Source: Clostridia bacterium (GTDB lineage: Bacteria > Bacillota_A > Clostridia > Oscillospirales > Acutalibacteraceae). From it: DNA of 18,082 nucleotides. A program made the position numbers and the translations under genes. The stretch covers positions 1 through 18,082 of the forward strand of contig JAFQKE010000011.1 of NCBI GenBank assembly GCA_017397065.1, given 5' to 3'. Every line of letters starts with the position of its first letter. Positions within the stretch are counted from its first letter, which is position 1. The notes below the pieces were generated by a model, which ran no database searches, was not told the DNA's origin, and saw only the letters and a list, made by a program, of their open reading frames with translations. Below are positions 6,157 to 13,830 of the stretch, in pieces.

Positions 6157-7008
6157 TTAAAGTTGAATTTGGGTTAAATCTTCACCGCCGCAAAAAACCT
6201 TTTCAACCGGCATATCATAAACTGCGGTAGGAATGGGATATTTGCCGTAAGCGAACATATAATCGGGATTCAAAAACGTATTTTTTGCAATGTTCCATAT
6301 ATGAAGCTTGGCATCGACGGTTTTAAAAAACTCTAAAATGCCGCAATTTGGAGTGCCGTGATGAGGAATCTGCAAAATATCGCACTTCAAATTATCCCCA
6401 TAAAAGGAAAGTGCCGTCTGGCTGAGAGAATCAGACATATCCCCCGTCCAAAGAACCGTTTTTCCGTTAACGCTTTGCTTTATAAGCATAGAAAAATAGT
6501 TTAAATCTTTTGAATCTTCGGGTGCTTCATCGGCGGTGAGCAAAACTTCAAATTTCACGCCGCCAAACTCAAAAACATCCCCTCTTTTTGGGGTTGTTAG
6601 CTCAGTACCCTTCATATTTTGCAAGATATTTTCTATTTTCAGGGGATAATCGGGCTTTTCCCAATTATTATTTGGAACCCATGATTTGGGCGGAAATTTT
6701 CTTATAACCCTTTCGATAATAAAATATTTATCGAGCCCCAATGCACTCAGATGCTCTAAAAGATTCACGTGGTCATCGTGGGGATGTGTTATAAAAAGTG
6801 CCGCAACACGAATAATCTGACTTTGGCAGACCGATTGAAGTTCTTTTACAAACGCTTTGAACAAATCGGTACTTGGAATATCGCTCTTTAAGAGATTTAC
6901 ACAGCCCATATCAATTAAAACAAGACGACCGTCTTTTAAGCGTACATAAAAGCTTCTATCACTTACCGATGAAGCGAAAATAGATACACTATTACAATTA
7001 TTTTCCAT
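6157..7008 (-). CDS. ComEC-type metallo-beta-lactamase-fold hydrolase
   Basis: This 283-residue protein has the metal-binding core of the fold. HxHxDH is at residues 75-80 (THPHDDH), an aspartate follows in LWTGDMSDS (D190), and IPHHGTPNCG (H216/H217) matches the soluble C-terminal domain of ComEC/Rec2. There are no membrane helices and no signal peptide, so it is a stand-alone cytoplasmic hydrolase rather than a DNA-uptake channel; the substrate is unknown, possibly a phosphodiester. I chose the ATG at 7006-7008 because AAGGGTGA lies 5-6 nt before it; an in-frame GTG at 7015-7017 would extend it by three residues but lacks a well-spaced SD. It follows the pncB stop (TGA 7014-7016) by 5 nt. 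Confidence 0.85.
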   Translation of the reverse strand: MENNCNSVSIFASSVSDRSFYVRLKDGRLVLIDMGCVNLLKSDIPSTDLFKAFVKELQSVCQSQIIRVAALFITHPHDDHVNLLEHLSALGLDKYFIIERVIRKFPPKSWVPNNNWEKPDYPLKIENILQNMKGTELTTPKRGDVFEFGGVKFEVLLTADEAPEDSKDLNYFSMLIKQSVNGKTVLWTGDMSDSLSQTALSFYGDNLKCDILQIPHHGTPNCGILEFFKTVDAKLHIWNIAKNTFLNPDYMFAYGKYPIPTAVYDMPVEKVFCGGEDLTQIQL

Positions 7009-7013
7009 CAAAA

Positions 7014-8459
7014 TCACCCTTTAACCGAGTGTTTTTCTAAAAGAGCAGCACGCTCTTGCCAAAGATTTTTCGAAAGATCCACATAATAGGTATGAGGCTT
7101 TTCAAAACGTTTAACCTCATCCCAAAGGGTATCTACCTGCTTTTTACAATACTCGGCAGATTCTTTTACTGTTGGTGTTTTGTAAACACATTCGCCCTTA
7201 TCAAAAATGCGTACCGCTAGTGGCTTTGCGGTAAAATTGGTAACGATTTTACGCTTCCACGTATGCTCGGGATCAAAAATTTCATATGGCTTGGAATCGT
7301 CAATAACCTCATGATGGAGGGTTATAACATCGGCTATTGCCTTGCCTGTTTCATTATCAAAGAGCCTCCATACCTTTTTAAATGAGGGAATGGTTATTTT
7401 TGCGGTATTCTCGCTAATTTTAATTTTGGGGATAATATTTCCCTCTTTAGTGCCAACGGCAACCAGTTTATAAACTCCGCCAAAAACTGCCTCTGAGGAT
7501 GCGGTAATAAGTCTTTCGCCAACGCCAAAGGTATCTACCGCCGCACCCTGTATTATCATATCACGGATTAAATATTCATCTAACGAGTTTGAAACACATA
7601 TTTTGCAATCGGGGAATCCGGCATCATCTAACATTTTACGAACCTTTTTGGTAAGGTAGGTAATATCGCCGCTATCAATACGAACACCAAGCGGTCTGAA
7701 TCCCTTTGGCACCACAACTTCATTAAATACCCTTATTGCATTTGGAATACCCGATTTAAGCACGTTATATGTATCCACAAGAAGCATACAGCTATCGGGA
7801 TACTGCTCTGCATAGGTTTTAAATGCGGTGTATTCATCTTTATATAGCTGAACCCAGCTATGTGCCATTGTGCCTGAGGGCTTTACTCCAAAATCCTTGG
7901 CCGCCTTAACGCAGGATGTACCGACGCAACCACCTATTATTGCTGAGCGTGCACCAAGAACGGCGGCATCATAGCTATGGGCACGTCTTGCACCAAACTC
8001 AAGCACAGCCTTCCCCCCTGCCGCACGAACAATTCTGTTTGCCTTGGTAGCGATAAGGGACTGATGATTAACGGTGAGAAGCACCATTGTTTCAACCAAA
8101 AAGGCTTCAATAGCAGGGCCCCTAACAGTAACGATGGGCTCTTTGGGGAATATTGGCGTACCCTCAGGTATTGCCCACACGTCACAGGTGAATTTAAAGT
8201 TACGAAGATATGTTAAAAATTCTTCACCGAACAGGTTAAGACTTCTAAGATACTCAACATCCTCCTCGGTAAATTCTAATTCTTTAAAATACTCTATAAG
8301 CTTTTCTATACCTGCCATAATAGCAAATCCGCCATCATCGGGAACACGGCGGAAAAACATATCGAAATAACAAACAACATCTCTATCCTCCGAATAAAAA
8401 ATACCGTTTGCCATTGTAAGCTCATATAAATCCATTAACATGGTGAGGTTTTCTTTCAT
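7014..8459 (-). CDS. pncB: Nicotinate phosphoribosyltransferase
   Basis: The 481-residue enzyme converts nicotinate, PRPP and ATP to nicotinate mononucleotide, the entry step of the Preiss-Handler NAD salvage pathway in the cytoplasm. The family hallmarks are present: LTMLMDLYELTMANGIF at the N-terminus, EFGARRAHSYDAA (154-166) in the PRPP/nicotinate site, GTMAHSWVQ with the autophosphorylated His at about 200, LLVDTYNV (227-234) and GVRIDSGDITYLTKKVR. The length agrees with the bacterial enzymes. The ATG is preceded by GAGGA about 10 nt upstream. It heads a three-gene operon with the ComEC-type hydrolase and the ycxB-like gene. I found no clean -35/-10 pair in the 85 nt upstream, so its promoter is uncertain, and low-level readthrough from the Asp23 gene is possible. 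Confidence 0.95.
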   Translation of the reverse strand: MKENLTMLMDLYELTMANGIFYSEDRDVVCYFDMFFRRVPDDGGFAIMAGIEKLIEYFKELEFTEEDVEYLRSLNLFGEEFLTYLRNFKFTCDVWAIPEGTPIFPKEPIVTVRGPAIEAFLVETMVLLTVNHQSLIATKANRIVRAAGGKAVLEFGARRAHSYDAAVLGARSAIIGGCVGTSCVKAAKDFGVKPSGTMAHSWVQLYKDEYTAFKTYAEQYPDSCMLLVDTYNVLKSGIPNAIRVFNEVVVPKGFRPLGVRIDSGDITYLTKKVRKMLDDAGFPDCKICVSNSLDEYLIRDMIIQGAAVDTFGVGERLITASSEAVFGGVYKLVAVGTKEGNIIPKIKISENTAKITIPSFKKVWRLFDNETGKAIADVITLHHEVIDDSKPYEIFDPEHTWKRKIVTNFTAKPLAVRIFDKGECVYKTPTVKESAEYCKKQVDTLWDEVKRFEKPHTYYVDLSKNLWQERAALLEKHSVKG

Positions 8460-8502
8460 TTTTTTATAGTCCTCTTGATTTTTTATACTTAATATATTTA
8501 TT

Positions 8503-8531
8503 GGCTGTTACACATTTAAAATGCAACAGCC
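8503..8531 (-). terminator. Hairpin after the Asp23 gene, possible weak terminator
   Basis: GGCTGTT and AACAGCC (8503-8509 and 8525-8531) form a 7-bp stem, with partial extension into the loop. On the minus strand it is followed by AATAAATATATT rather than a T-run, so termination is probably incomplete. Confidence 0.45.
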
Positions 8532-8544
8532 AAGCCTTGAATTT

Positions 8545-8892
8545 TTATTTAGCTTCTTCTGATATCTCCACATCGGTAACAACAACATTAACTCTTGTAA
8601 CGGCGCTACCTGTCATACCCTGAAGTTTTTCTTTAACTCCGGTCTGGATTTTTTCTGCAATATCACAAACCTTGAATTTATCGCTTACCTTTACAAAAAG
8701 TTCAATATCAATAATACCTTGATCGGTTGAAACGGTAACTGCTTTTGTACCGCCCTTTTTACCTAAAATTTTGGGCATTGAAATAGGCCCTTTTGACATT
8801 CCGATAACGCCTTCTGTTTCGAGCGTTGCCATTTCTGTCATACGAGCAATAACTTCGTTATTTATAGCTAATCCGGAACTACCATTTGCCAT
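8545..8892 (-). CDS. Asp23/Gls24 (DUF322) family protein
   Basis: The 115-residue protein carries the Asp23 core: INNEVIARMTEMATLETEGVIGMS near the N-terminus, DQGIIDIELFVKVSDKFKVCDIAEKIQTGVKEKLQGMTG in the middle, and VTRVNVVVTDVEI at the end. Family members are linked to cell-envelope stress and, for YqhY-type copies, to fatty-acid synthesis control. I place the start at the ATG of MANGSS (8890-8892), because AAGGAGG lies 8 nt before it; an upstream in-frame alternative start has no such site. A YqhY-type gene near spoIIIA is common in Bacillota (accB-accC-yqhY-nusB in B. subtilis), but accBC and nusB are absent here. It has its own vegetative promoter. Confidence 0.9.
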   Translation of the reverse strand: MANGSSGLAINNEVIARMTEMATLETEGVIGMSKGPISMPKILGKKGGTKAVTVSTDQGIIDIELFVKVSDKFKVCDIAEKIQTGVKEKLQGMTGSAVTRVNVVVTDVEISEEAK

Positions 8893-8925
8893 AACGCAAA
8901 CCTCCTTGTTTTTATGTACATTACT

Positions 8926-8953
8926 ATTATACCACATTTTTTAAATAGTACAA
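8926..8953 (-). promoter_or_regulatory. SigA promoter of the Asp23-family gene
   Basis: On the minus strand -35 TTGTAC (8948-8953) and -10 TATAAT (8926-8931) are 16 nt apart. The -35 directly follows the spoIIIAH stop codon, so vegetative expression of the Asp23 gene is separate from sporulation-specific spoIIIA transcription. Confidence 0.75.
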
Positions 8954-9511
8954 CTATTTTTTATTAACAATTTTAATGTTTTCTAAAGAAATTTCGGTTT
9001 GGGATGTTACAGCATCCTGAATTTGCAGAATTTGAGCCGGTAAAAGCTCATCTGCCTTAACAACCACACTAATATCATTATCGCCTATTACAACAATTGT
9101 TTTTTCAAAGCCTTTCGCCTTGATAAGAGTTTCCATTGAGGCCTCTTTTTCCATACGTTCGGCTATTAAAGACATTTTTTCTGTAGCTTTTAGCTTTGCA
9201 TCAGCATTTGAATCTACATTTTTTAAGGTGTCCTCCAAAAGGGCAAGAGCCTCGTCTCTGGATTTTTTTCTGTCGGCTCTAGCCAAATCAAAATAGTCCG
9301 ACTCTGCCGCAGTTTGAACAGCTGAAGGCTCACTTAATGTCGCTACATATTTAGTATCGCCTAAATTTTTATTAGAGGCTGTATCTGTGGTGCTTAAAAA
9401 ATTGCCGGCCGCCGTGGAATACTGCATATTAAGCCATACAGCACCACCAAGAGCGGCAATAAGTGCCGCTGCAACTATCTGTTTTGCACCGAAAATCTTT
9501 TTCTTTTTCAT
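8954..9511 (-). CDS. spoIIIAH: Stage III sporulation protein AH
   Basis: This 185-residue bitopic protein has a short basic N-terminus (MKKKKIFGAKQ), one membrane helix (about 11-30) and a long extracytoplasmic part. That part includes a helical charged stretch (SDYFDLARADRKKSRDEALALLEDTL) and the C-terminal ring-building fold (about 100-185, ending TSQTEISLENIKIVNKK) related to EscJ/FliF. SpoIIIAH in the mother-cell membrane binds SpoIIQ of the forespore across the intermembrane space; the two form the engulfment zipper and channel. The ATG is preceded by AAGGAG at 9 nt. It is the last gene of the spoIIIA operon, 51 nt after spoIIIAG. No spoIIQ-like gene is in the window. Confidence 0.95.
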   Translation of the reverse strand: MKKKKIFGAKQIVAAALIAALGGAVWLNMQYSTAAGNFLSTTDTASNKNLGDTKYVATLSEPSAVQTAAESDYFDLARADRKKSRDEALALLEDTLKNVDSNADAKLKATEKMSLIAERMEKEASMETLIKAKGFEKTIVVIGDNDISVVVKADELLPAQILQIQDAVTSQTEISLENIKIVNKK

Positions 9512-9562
9512 TGGTTTTCGCTCCTTAAAATTGATATTTAAAGCTTTCGCGGCTTGTTGCCG

Positions 9563-10111
9563 TCAATTTGCTTCGGCAAGGCTGATTTTTCTGCTTGGAA
9601 TACCCAGCATCGCCGAAACCGAATCTAAAATCAAATCATAATTCATATTATTTATTCCACTTGCAACTATCGCCACCCCCCTGACCCCCGGCTTTTTTTC
9701 GGTTACTATAAGAGCAGTTTGCTCCCCATCCTTACCCTCTACAATTATGTATTCCTGCTCGCTTTTATGACTTTCCTTGGTAGTTACAACATCGCTTGCC
9801 TTATCCTCTGTCTGATTAGTGTCAAGAGTATTTTGATTGGCATAAATATACTCGCCGGTGTTTTCTAACGTAACACCCACAACACAGTTATCATTGCCGG
9901 TGATAGCCGTTACGAGATTTGAAATTTTACTTTCCAGCTCCTCACTATATCCCTCATTATACAAATCTTTAGGCTGTGATGAAGTTGTTGAATCATCGCC
10001 CGAACCACCAAAGGCAATAAAAAATATTCCTATTAGTCCTATAAATAAAAATGCGGTTGTTTTTTTGCCGCCCTTTAAAAGCTTTTTTATTGATAAAATT
10101 AACTGCTCCAT
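9563..10111 (-). CDS. spoIIIAG: Stage III sporulation protein AG
   Basis: The 182-residue protein has one N-terminal membrane helix (TAFLFIGLIGIFFIAFGG, about residues 19-36). A polar linker follows, then the ring-building domain, with ELESKISNLVTAITGNDNCVVGVTLE and, after a variable insert with many Gln/Asp/Glu, KKPGVRGVAIVASGINNMNYDLILDSVSAMLGIPSRKISL. SpoIIIAG homologues assemble a large ring that forms the mother-cell side of the feeding channel. The ATG follows AAGGTGAT about 9 nt upstream, which overlaps the spoIIIAF stop. In B. subtilis an internal SigE promoter also drives AG-AH; I did not find a convincing one here. Confidence 0.95.
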   Translation of the reverse strand: MEQLILSIKKLLKGGKKTTAFLFIGLIGIFFIAFGGSGDDSTTSSQPKDLYNEGYSEELESKISNLVTAITGNDNCVVGVTLENTGEYIYANQNTLDTNQTEDKASDVVTTKESHKSEQEYIIVEGKDGEQTALIVTEKKPGVRGVAIVASGINNMNYDLILDSVSAMLGIPSRKISLAEAN

Positions 10112-10121
10112 TACTATTTAA

Positions 10122-10553
10122 TCACCTTACTAAAACAATTCCTGTTTGTTTTTTTATAATTTCGGCCGCCATAGGAAAATCTTTCTCATTTGCGAATTCA
10201 ATGCGTGCTTTAGTAATATTTATGTCGGCAGAATCCGAATTATCCATAATAATAACAACTTCTTTATATTTGATGTTACATTTGTCCAGTAGGCTTTCTA
10301 TGATATATTCAACCGTTTCAGCACTTAATAAATCAGCCTTTGCCACCGCCTGTGCGGTGTTTATTTCGGGTAGTTTATTTTCAGGGCTTTTAACCGCTGA
10401 ACTAATGGTAGATATGGTAATAAAAATCATAAATACGCTCATTGCATACTTGAAATTATTTTCCGTAGCCCCCTTAGGTACTAAAAACCAGAGTGCCGTA
10501 AGAACTACCGATGCAACCGAAATTGTGCTTAAAAACGATGTGACTAAATTCAA
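10122..10553 (-). CDS. spoIIIAF: Stage III sporulation protein AF
   Basis: The product has two N-terminal membrane helices (about residues 4-22 and 31-50 from the chosen start) and a soluble C-terminal domain ending EKDFPMAAEIIKKQTGIVLV. This is the SpoIIIAF layout; the soluble part resembles a ring-building fold. I start it at the TTG 10551-10553, giving 143 residues. From that codon to the conserved Pro of FLVP is 26 residues, the same as from the initiator Met to the LLP motif of B. subtilis SpoIIIAF as I recall it, and G-rich sequence precedes it. A TTG at 10578-10580 would add nine residues and overlap spoIIIAE, but has no SD. No ATG is available, so initiation must be non-canonical. It is in the operon between AE and AG. 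Confidence 0.88.
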   Translation of the reverse strand: MNLVTSFLSTISVASVVLTALWFLVPKGATENNFKYAMSVFMIFITISTISSAVKSPENKLPEINTAQAVAKADLLSAETVEYIIESLLDKCNIKYKEVVIIMDNSDSADINITKARIEFANEKDFPMAAEIIKKQTGIVLVR

Positions 10554-10554
10554 A

Positions 10555-11697
10555 TCAACCCGCCCCCGTTCCAATAGCAAGTGAGATAATAAAAAGGAGG
10601 GTTATGAATCCAACCGAAGACAGAAGCACAGAAAGGCAAAAATCCACCGCTCTAAGCAGATTTTCGACCTGCTTCATACCAAAAATTTCGGCCGTACCGG
10701 CTGCCACCCACATAGAAACCCTCCATAAAACAAGCTCAATAATCACAGGCAGGGCAAGTATAGATATTGCGGCAACCGCATAAATTCCAACCCCCGATTT
10801 GAGCATACCTATACATCCTCTTGCGGTATTCATAGTTTCGGCGATGGCCGGCCCCATAACGGGAATTGCTGTGCTAAGCATTGCTTTGGAGGTGCGCATA
10901 GTAAGTCCGTCGCTCACAGAAGAAAAGGTGTTTTGAAGCGAAAGTATACTTAAAAATAAAGTGCTGGCAATACCCATTGCCCAAGTAGAGGTTTTTTTAA
11001 TCCAACCCGAAAGTCTTAACGCAAGCGGTATTGGTGAGATTCCGCCGCATATTCCAAGGCAGAGAACCGCTCCTGATATTGGCAGGAAAAAATACGAAAT
11101 CAAATATGAAATCACCTCTGTTGCACCGAGCAACAATGTAGAAAATCCACCCGCTGAGGTGGTGCTTCCCATTGAAATCATAATTCCCGTATAGACCGGC
11201 ACCAAACCGAGCATAAAATTCGTTATTGTTTGTACAGCGGTTTTAACGCTCTCCATAAGGGTAAAAGCGGGGGCAGTTGCAACTAAACTCGCAACAAAAC
11301 AAACAAAAACAGAAGTTAGGTTGTTGTCGTTTTTTGTAGCTATACCCTCAAAAGAGGCGAATATAAGCAAAATCCCTATTATTGATAAGGCGGTTTTAAG
11401 GGGATTTTTTATTCCATCTGCAAAAAAATCCATCAGCATTTTAATTATATTTTCGCCTTCGGGCATACCTATTCCATCTATATTTTCGGGACTGATTTTT
11501 ATATCTTCAAGTATATCATTTGTCTTTTTCGGTAGCAGACCATTAAGCTCGTCGGCACCGCTTGCTTCATACTGACGTTTATAGAGCTCATCGATAGTTT
11601 CATCAGCGATATTTTCGGCAGACACATAAAAACCGAAAAACTGAATCGACAAAAATACTATCAAAATAAACAATCCTGATTTTTTTATTATTTTCAT
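10555..11697 (-). CDS. spoIIIAE: Stage III sporulation protein AE
   Basis: The 380-residue polytopic protein begins with a signal-peptide-like segment (about residues 1-27, ending FGFYVSA). An extracytoplasmic stretch (about 28-95) and about seven hydrophobic helices follow, for example TALSIIGILLIFASFEGIA, LVPVYTGIMISMGSTTSAGGFSTLLLGATEVISYLI and AVAAISILALPVIIELVLW. These segments match the SpoIIIAE family, which shows distant resemblance to permeases and export-apparatus proteins of the mother-cell channel complex. The ATG overlaps the spoIIIAD stop (ATGA), indicating translational coupling. The length is as usual for the family. Confidence 0.96.
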   Translation of the reverse strand: MKIIKKSGLFILIVFLSIQFFGFYVSAENIADETIDELYKRQYEASGADELNGLLPKKTNDILEDIKISPENIDGIGMPEGENIIKMLMDFFADGIKNPLKTALSIIGILLIFASFEGIATKNDNNLTSVFVCFVASLVATAPAFTLMESVKTAVQTITNFMLGLVPVYTGIMISMGSTTSAGGFSTLLLGATEVISYLISYFFLPISGAVLCLGICGGISPIPLALRLSGWIKKTSTWAMGIASTLFLSILSLQNTFSSVSDGLTMRTSKAMLSTAIPVMGPAIAETMNTARGCIGMLKSGVGIYAVAAISILALPVIIELVLWRVSMWVAAGTAEIFGMKQVENLLRAVDFCLSVLLSSVGFITLLFIISLAIGTGAG

Positions 11698-12074
11698 CGC
11701 AAAAGGGATAACCCTACCTCCAGAATATTTTGCAAAATGGGTAATGATATAATAAGCAGAGTTATTTTACCCGCCATTTCCACCTTGGTACCAAGAGAGG
11801 TCTGTCCAAAATCGTTGCACAGCTCGGTGGAAAATTTTGTTATTACACATATTCCCAAAGATTTTAAAATATAACTTGTGTGTTCTTTTGAAACTCCGTA
11901 ATTCCAAAGCATTTCGGTTAAAGAACAAAGCGGCTGAGCTAGTTGTGATACCAAAAAAATAAGAATCCCGGCCCCCGATAAGGTTGCGGCAAGTAGTGCA
12001 TATTCAGGATGATATTGCCGCAAAACAACAATTATCACAAGGGCAACCAAGGCAAATAAAGCTATTTTAATCAT
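11694..12074 (-). CDS. spoIIIAD: Stage III sporulation protein AD
   Basis: This 126-residue membrane protein has hydrophobic segments at about 2-19, 26-47, and two in the C-terminal half. It carries the conserved stretch SYILKSLGICVITKFSTELCNDFGQTSLGTKVEMAGKITLLIISLPIL, which is typical of SpoIIIAD. It starts 2 nt after the spoIIIAC stop, with no good SD of its own, so translation is probably coupled. It is a small membrane subunit of the SpoIIIA complex, reported to resemble FliQ-type export components together with AC. Confidence 0.95.
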   Translation of the reverse strand: MIKIALFALVALVIIVVLRQYHPEYALLAATLSGAGILIFLVSQLAQPLCSLTEMLWNYGVSKEHTSYILKSLGICVITKFSTELCNDFGQTSLGTKVEMAGKITLLIISLPILQNILEVGLSLLR

Positions 12075-12076
12075 AT

Positions 12077-12271
12077 TTAAAGGTCAAATATATCTTTTAT
12101 TGTGCCAAACAGGTCACCAATAACCTGAACCACCATAAAAAGCACAACAACCAGCCCCGCAAGGGTTGTTAGCATTGCCTGATCCTCCCTGCCGGAACGA
12201 ATCAGCAGTTGATTTAAAACCGCCACAATTATGCCGATAGCGGCTATTTTAAAAATAAAATCAATATCCAT
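12077..12271 (-). CDS. spoIIIAC: Stage III sporulation protein AC
   Basis: This 64-residue protein consists of two membrane helices (about 4-22 and 34-57) joined by the polar loop NQLLIRSGREDQAML, a constant feature of SpoIIIAC. The SD AGGGAAG lies at the spoIIIAB stop, 5 nt before the ATG. The size and position in the operon are canonical. Confidence 0.95.
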   Translation of the reverse strand: MDIDFIFKIAAIGIIVAVLNQLLIRSGREDQAMLTTLAGLVVVLFMVVQVIGDLFGTIKDIFDL

Positions 12272-12280
12272 TTTTCTTCC

Positions 12281-12772
12281 CTAAATCATAATAATAAACA
12301 TTACTGACGATAAGCTTAACGCAAGACCCACCGACAGCCTGCTTTTTGATAAATAAATCTCATTTGATTTTTCTGCCAGCTGCCCGAATACCAAAAAATA
12401 ATAATCGCAGTGATTAAGTTGCCCCTCGGTATCATTAGAGCCAAGACCGGAAATGAAAGCACTTATTTGCTGGATTTCCTTGTTGCTTAAGCGAATATCG
12501 TTATATTTTTCAATAGTTTTCGCCAAGGTTTCCTCGCCATTCAAGGATTTTTTGATGTTTTCAAACAATGGCACATCAAATCTTGGGTCGGCTAAAGCTA
12601 GGGTAAAAATCTCATCACGTTCCCTACCCGAAAAACGAATCTGCTCCTTAACAAAGAGTATGAACTCTTTAAAAGTGCTAAAAAACTCCAAACGTTTTTT
12701 TAGAAGTTTGCTGTAATCCAAACCGAATAAAAGCGGAGTAAGTGATAAAAAAACAATTCCAACAACTCTCAT
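12281..12772 (-). CDS. spoIIIAB: Stage III sporulation protein AB
   Basis: The 163-residue protein is mainly helical, with hydrophobic segments at both ends (about 1-18 and 145-163). The central region, FSTFKEFILFVKEQIRFSGRERDEIF...LSNKEIQQISAFISGLGSNDTEGQ, is typical of SpoIIIAB, which is related to one half of GspF/PilC-type membrane platforms. Its ATG overlaps the spoIIIAA stop (ATGA). It probably anchors the AA ATPase to the membrane, as GspF does with GspE. Confidence 0.95.
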   Translation of the reverse strand: MRVVGIVFLSLTPLLFGLDYSKLLKKRLEFFSTFKEFILFVKEQIRFSGRERDEIFTLALADPRFDVPLFENIKKSLNGEETLAKTIEKYNDIRLSNKEIQQISAFISGLGSNDTEGQLNHCDYYFLVFGQLAEKSNEIYLSKSRLSVGLALSLSSVMFIIMI

Positions 12773-13725
12773 ACCGCCGCTATCTCCCGTTTAAGGTTAA
12801 GCTCGCTTATCCGTTTAAGCTTAAAGGTGAAATCCTTGTCACAGATTACCACCCACTCTATGGCACCCGTTTTTAAAAGTCTTAAAACGGTTGGACGCTT
12901 TAAAAGGTCAGCTTCGTTTCCAATGTGGGCCGTAGTGATAATTCTAACGCCCGAATTAAAACTCTGCGCAACAGCCAAAACCTCATCCATATCTCCAAGC
13001 TCATCAAAGGCAATTACATCCGGAAAAAGGGTTCTAAGAGCCATTTCGATTCCTTTGGATTTTTGCACACCGGTTATTATATCGGCGGTGCTACCCATAT
13101 CGGTATTTGGAACGCCGCCGCTTACGGCAGCTATCTCTCCCCTGCTATCCACAACTGCTACCTTTTTGCAACTGCCAACCCTACCGCTTGCAAGTTGACG
13201 ACAAACATCCCTTAAAAGGGTAGTTTTACCCGTGCCGGGCCCCCCACAAATTAAAATTCCACCATCTCTGCAGGTATTTAAAATTTCACTTGCGCAGTTT
13301 GGCACCTCTTTAGCTATTCTTATATTTATTGAAGAAATATCACGAACCGTTTCAATCTTGCCGTCCTTTAGAACCACCTTGCCACAAATTCCGGCTCTGT
13401 GGCCGTTTTCTAAACTGATATATCCCTCACAAAGCTCGTGATTATGCGAATAAACCGAATGTCTGCATAGCTTTAAAAAGCAATTGTTCAAATCCTCCGG
13501 AGTTACAAAAACAGAATCGGCACGTGGAAGCATATATGTACCACTTTTACAAACAAAAAACTGACTTCCACTCATTGTCAGGGTAAGCGGTCGTCCTGCA
13601 CGTAGTCGAATCTCCTGAGCAGATTCTTTAAATTCAGGGCTAAGCTTTAACAGTATACTTTTAAGATTTTCGGGCAGATAACAAAGCAACATTTCAAATC
13701 TCTTTATAAAACTATTCTTGTCCAT
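12769..13725 (-). CDS. spoIIIAA: Stage III sporulation protein AA (ATPase)
   Basis: The 318-residue cytoplasmic ATPase carries a Walker A motif GGPGTGKTT at residues 161-169 and a Walker B-like VIAFDELGD at 237-245. The sensor region ITTAHIGNEADL follows, and the family-specific N-terminal part includes EIRLRAGRPLTL (38-49). It resembles secretion ATPases of type II/IV systems and is thought to energise or gate the SpoIIIA channel in the mother cell. The ATG is preceded by AAAGGAG at 7 nt. It is the first gene of a complete AA-AH operon, all eight in standard order with overlaps or short gaps. The gene looks intact. Confidence 0.97.
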   Translation of the reverse strand: MDKNSFIKRFEMLLCYLPENLKSILLKLSPEFKESAQEIRLRAGRPLTLTMSGSQFFVCKSGTYMLPRADSVFVTPEDLNNCFLKLCRHSVYSHNHELCEGYISLENGHRAGICGKVVLKDGKIETVRDISSINIRIAKEVPNCASEILNTCRDGGILICGGPGTGKTTLLRDVCRQLASGRVGSCKKVAVVDSRGEIAAVSGGVPNTDMGSTADIITGVQKSKGIEMALRTLFPDVIAFDELGDMDEVLAVAQSFNSGVRIITTAHIGNEADLLKRPTVLRLLKTGAIEWVVICDKDFTFKLKRISELNLKREIAAV

Positions 13726-13765
13726 TTTAAAACTCCTTTTTATTAAAGCAAAATCATTCTAATTA

Positions 13766-13794
13766 AAAATATGCAAAAAAGTTTCTTTATATGA
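13766..13794 (-). promoter_or_regulatory. spoIIIAA: SigE-like promoter of the spoIIIA operon
   Basis: On the minus strand, TCATATA (13788-13794) and CATATTTT (13766-13773) are separated by 14 nt. This matches the SigE pattern (an ATA-type -35 and a CATAC-like -10 with a 14-15 nt spacer). The -10 departs from CATACAAT in its second half. The start would lie about 35 nt before the spoIIIAA ATG. SigE control of spoIIIA in B. subtilis is established; its use here is inference. Confidence 0.55.
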
Positions 13795-13830
13795 CAAAAA
13801 TAAAAAGGGGCTGTAAAAAAACAGCCATGC

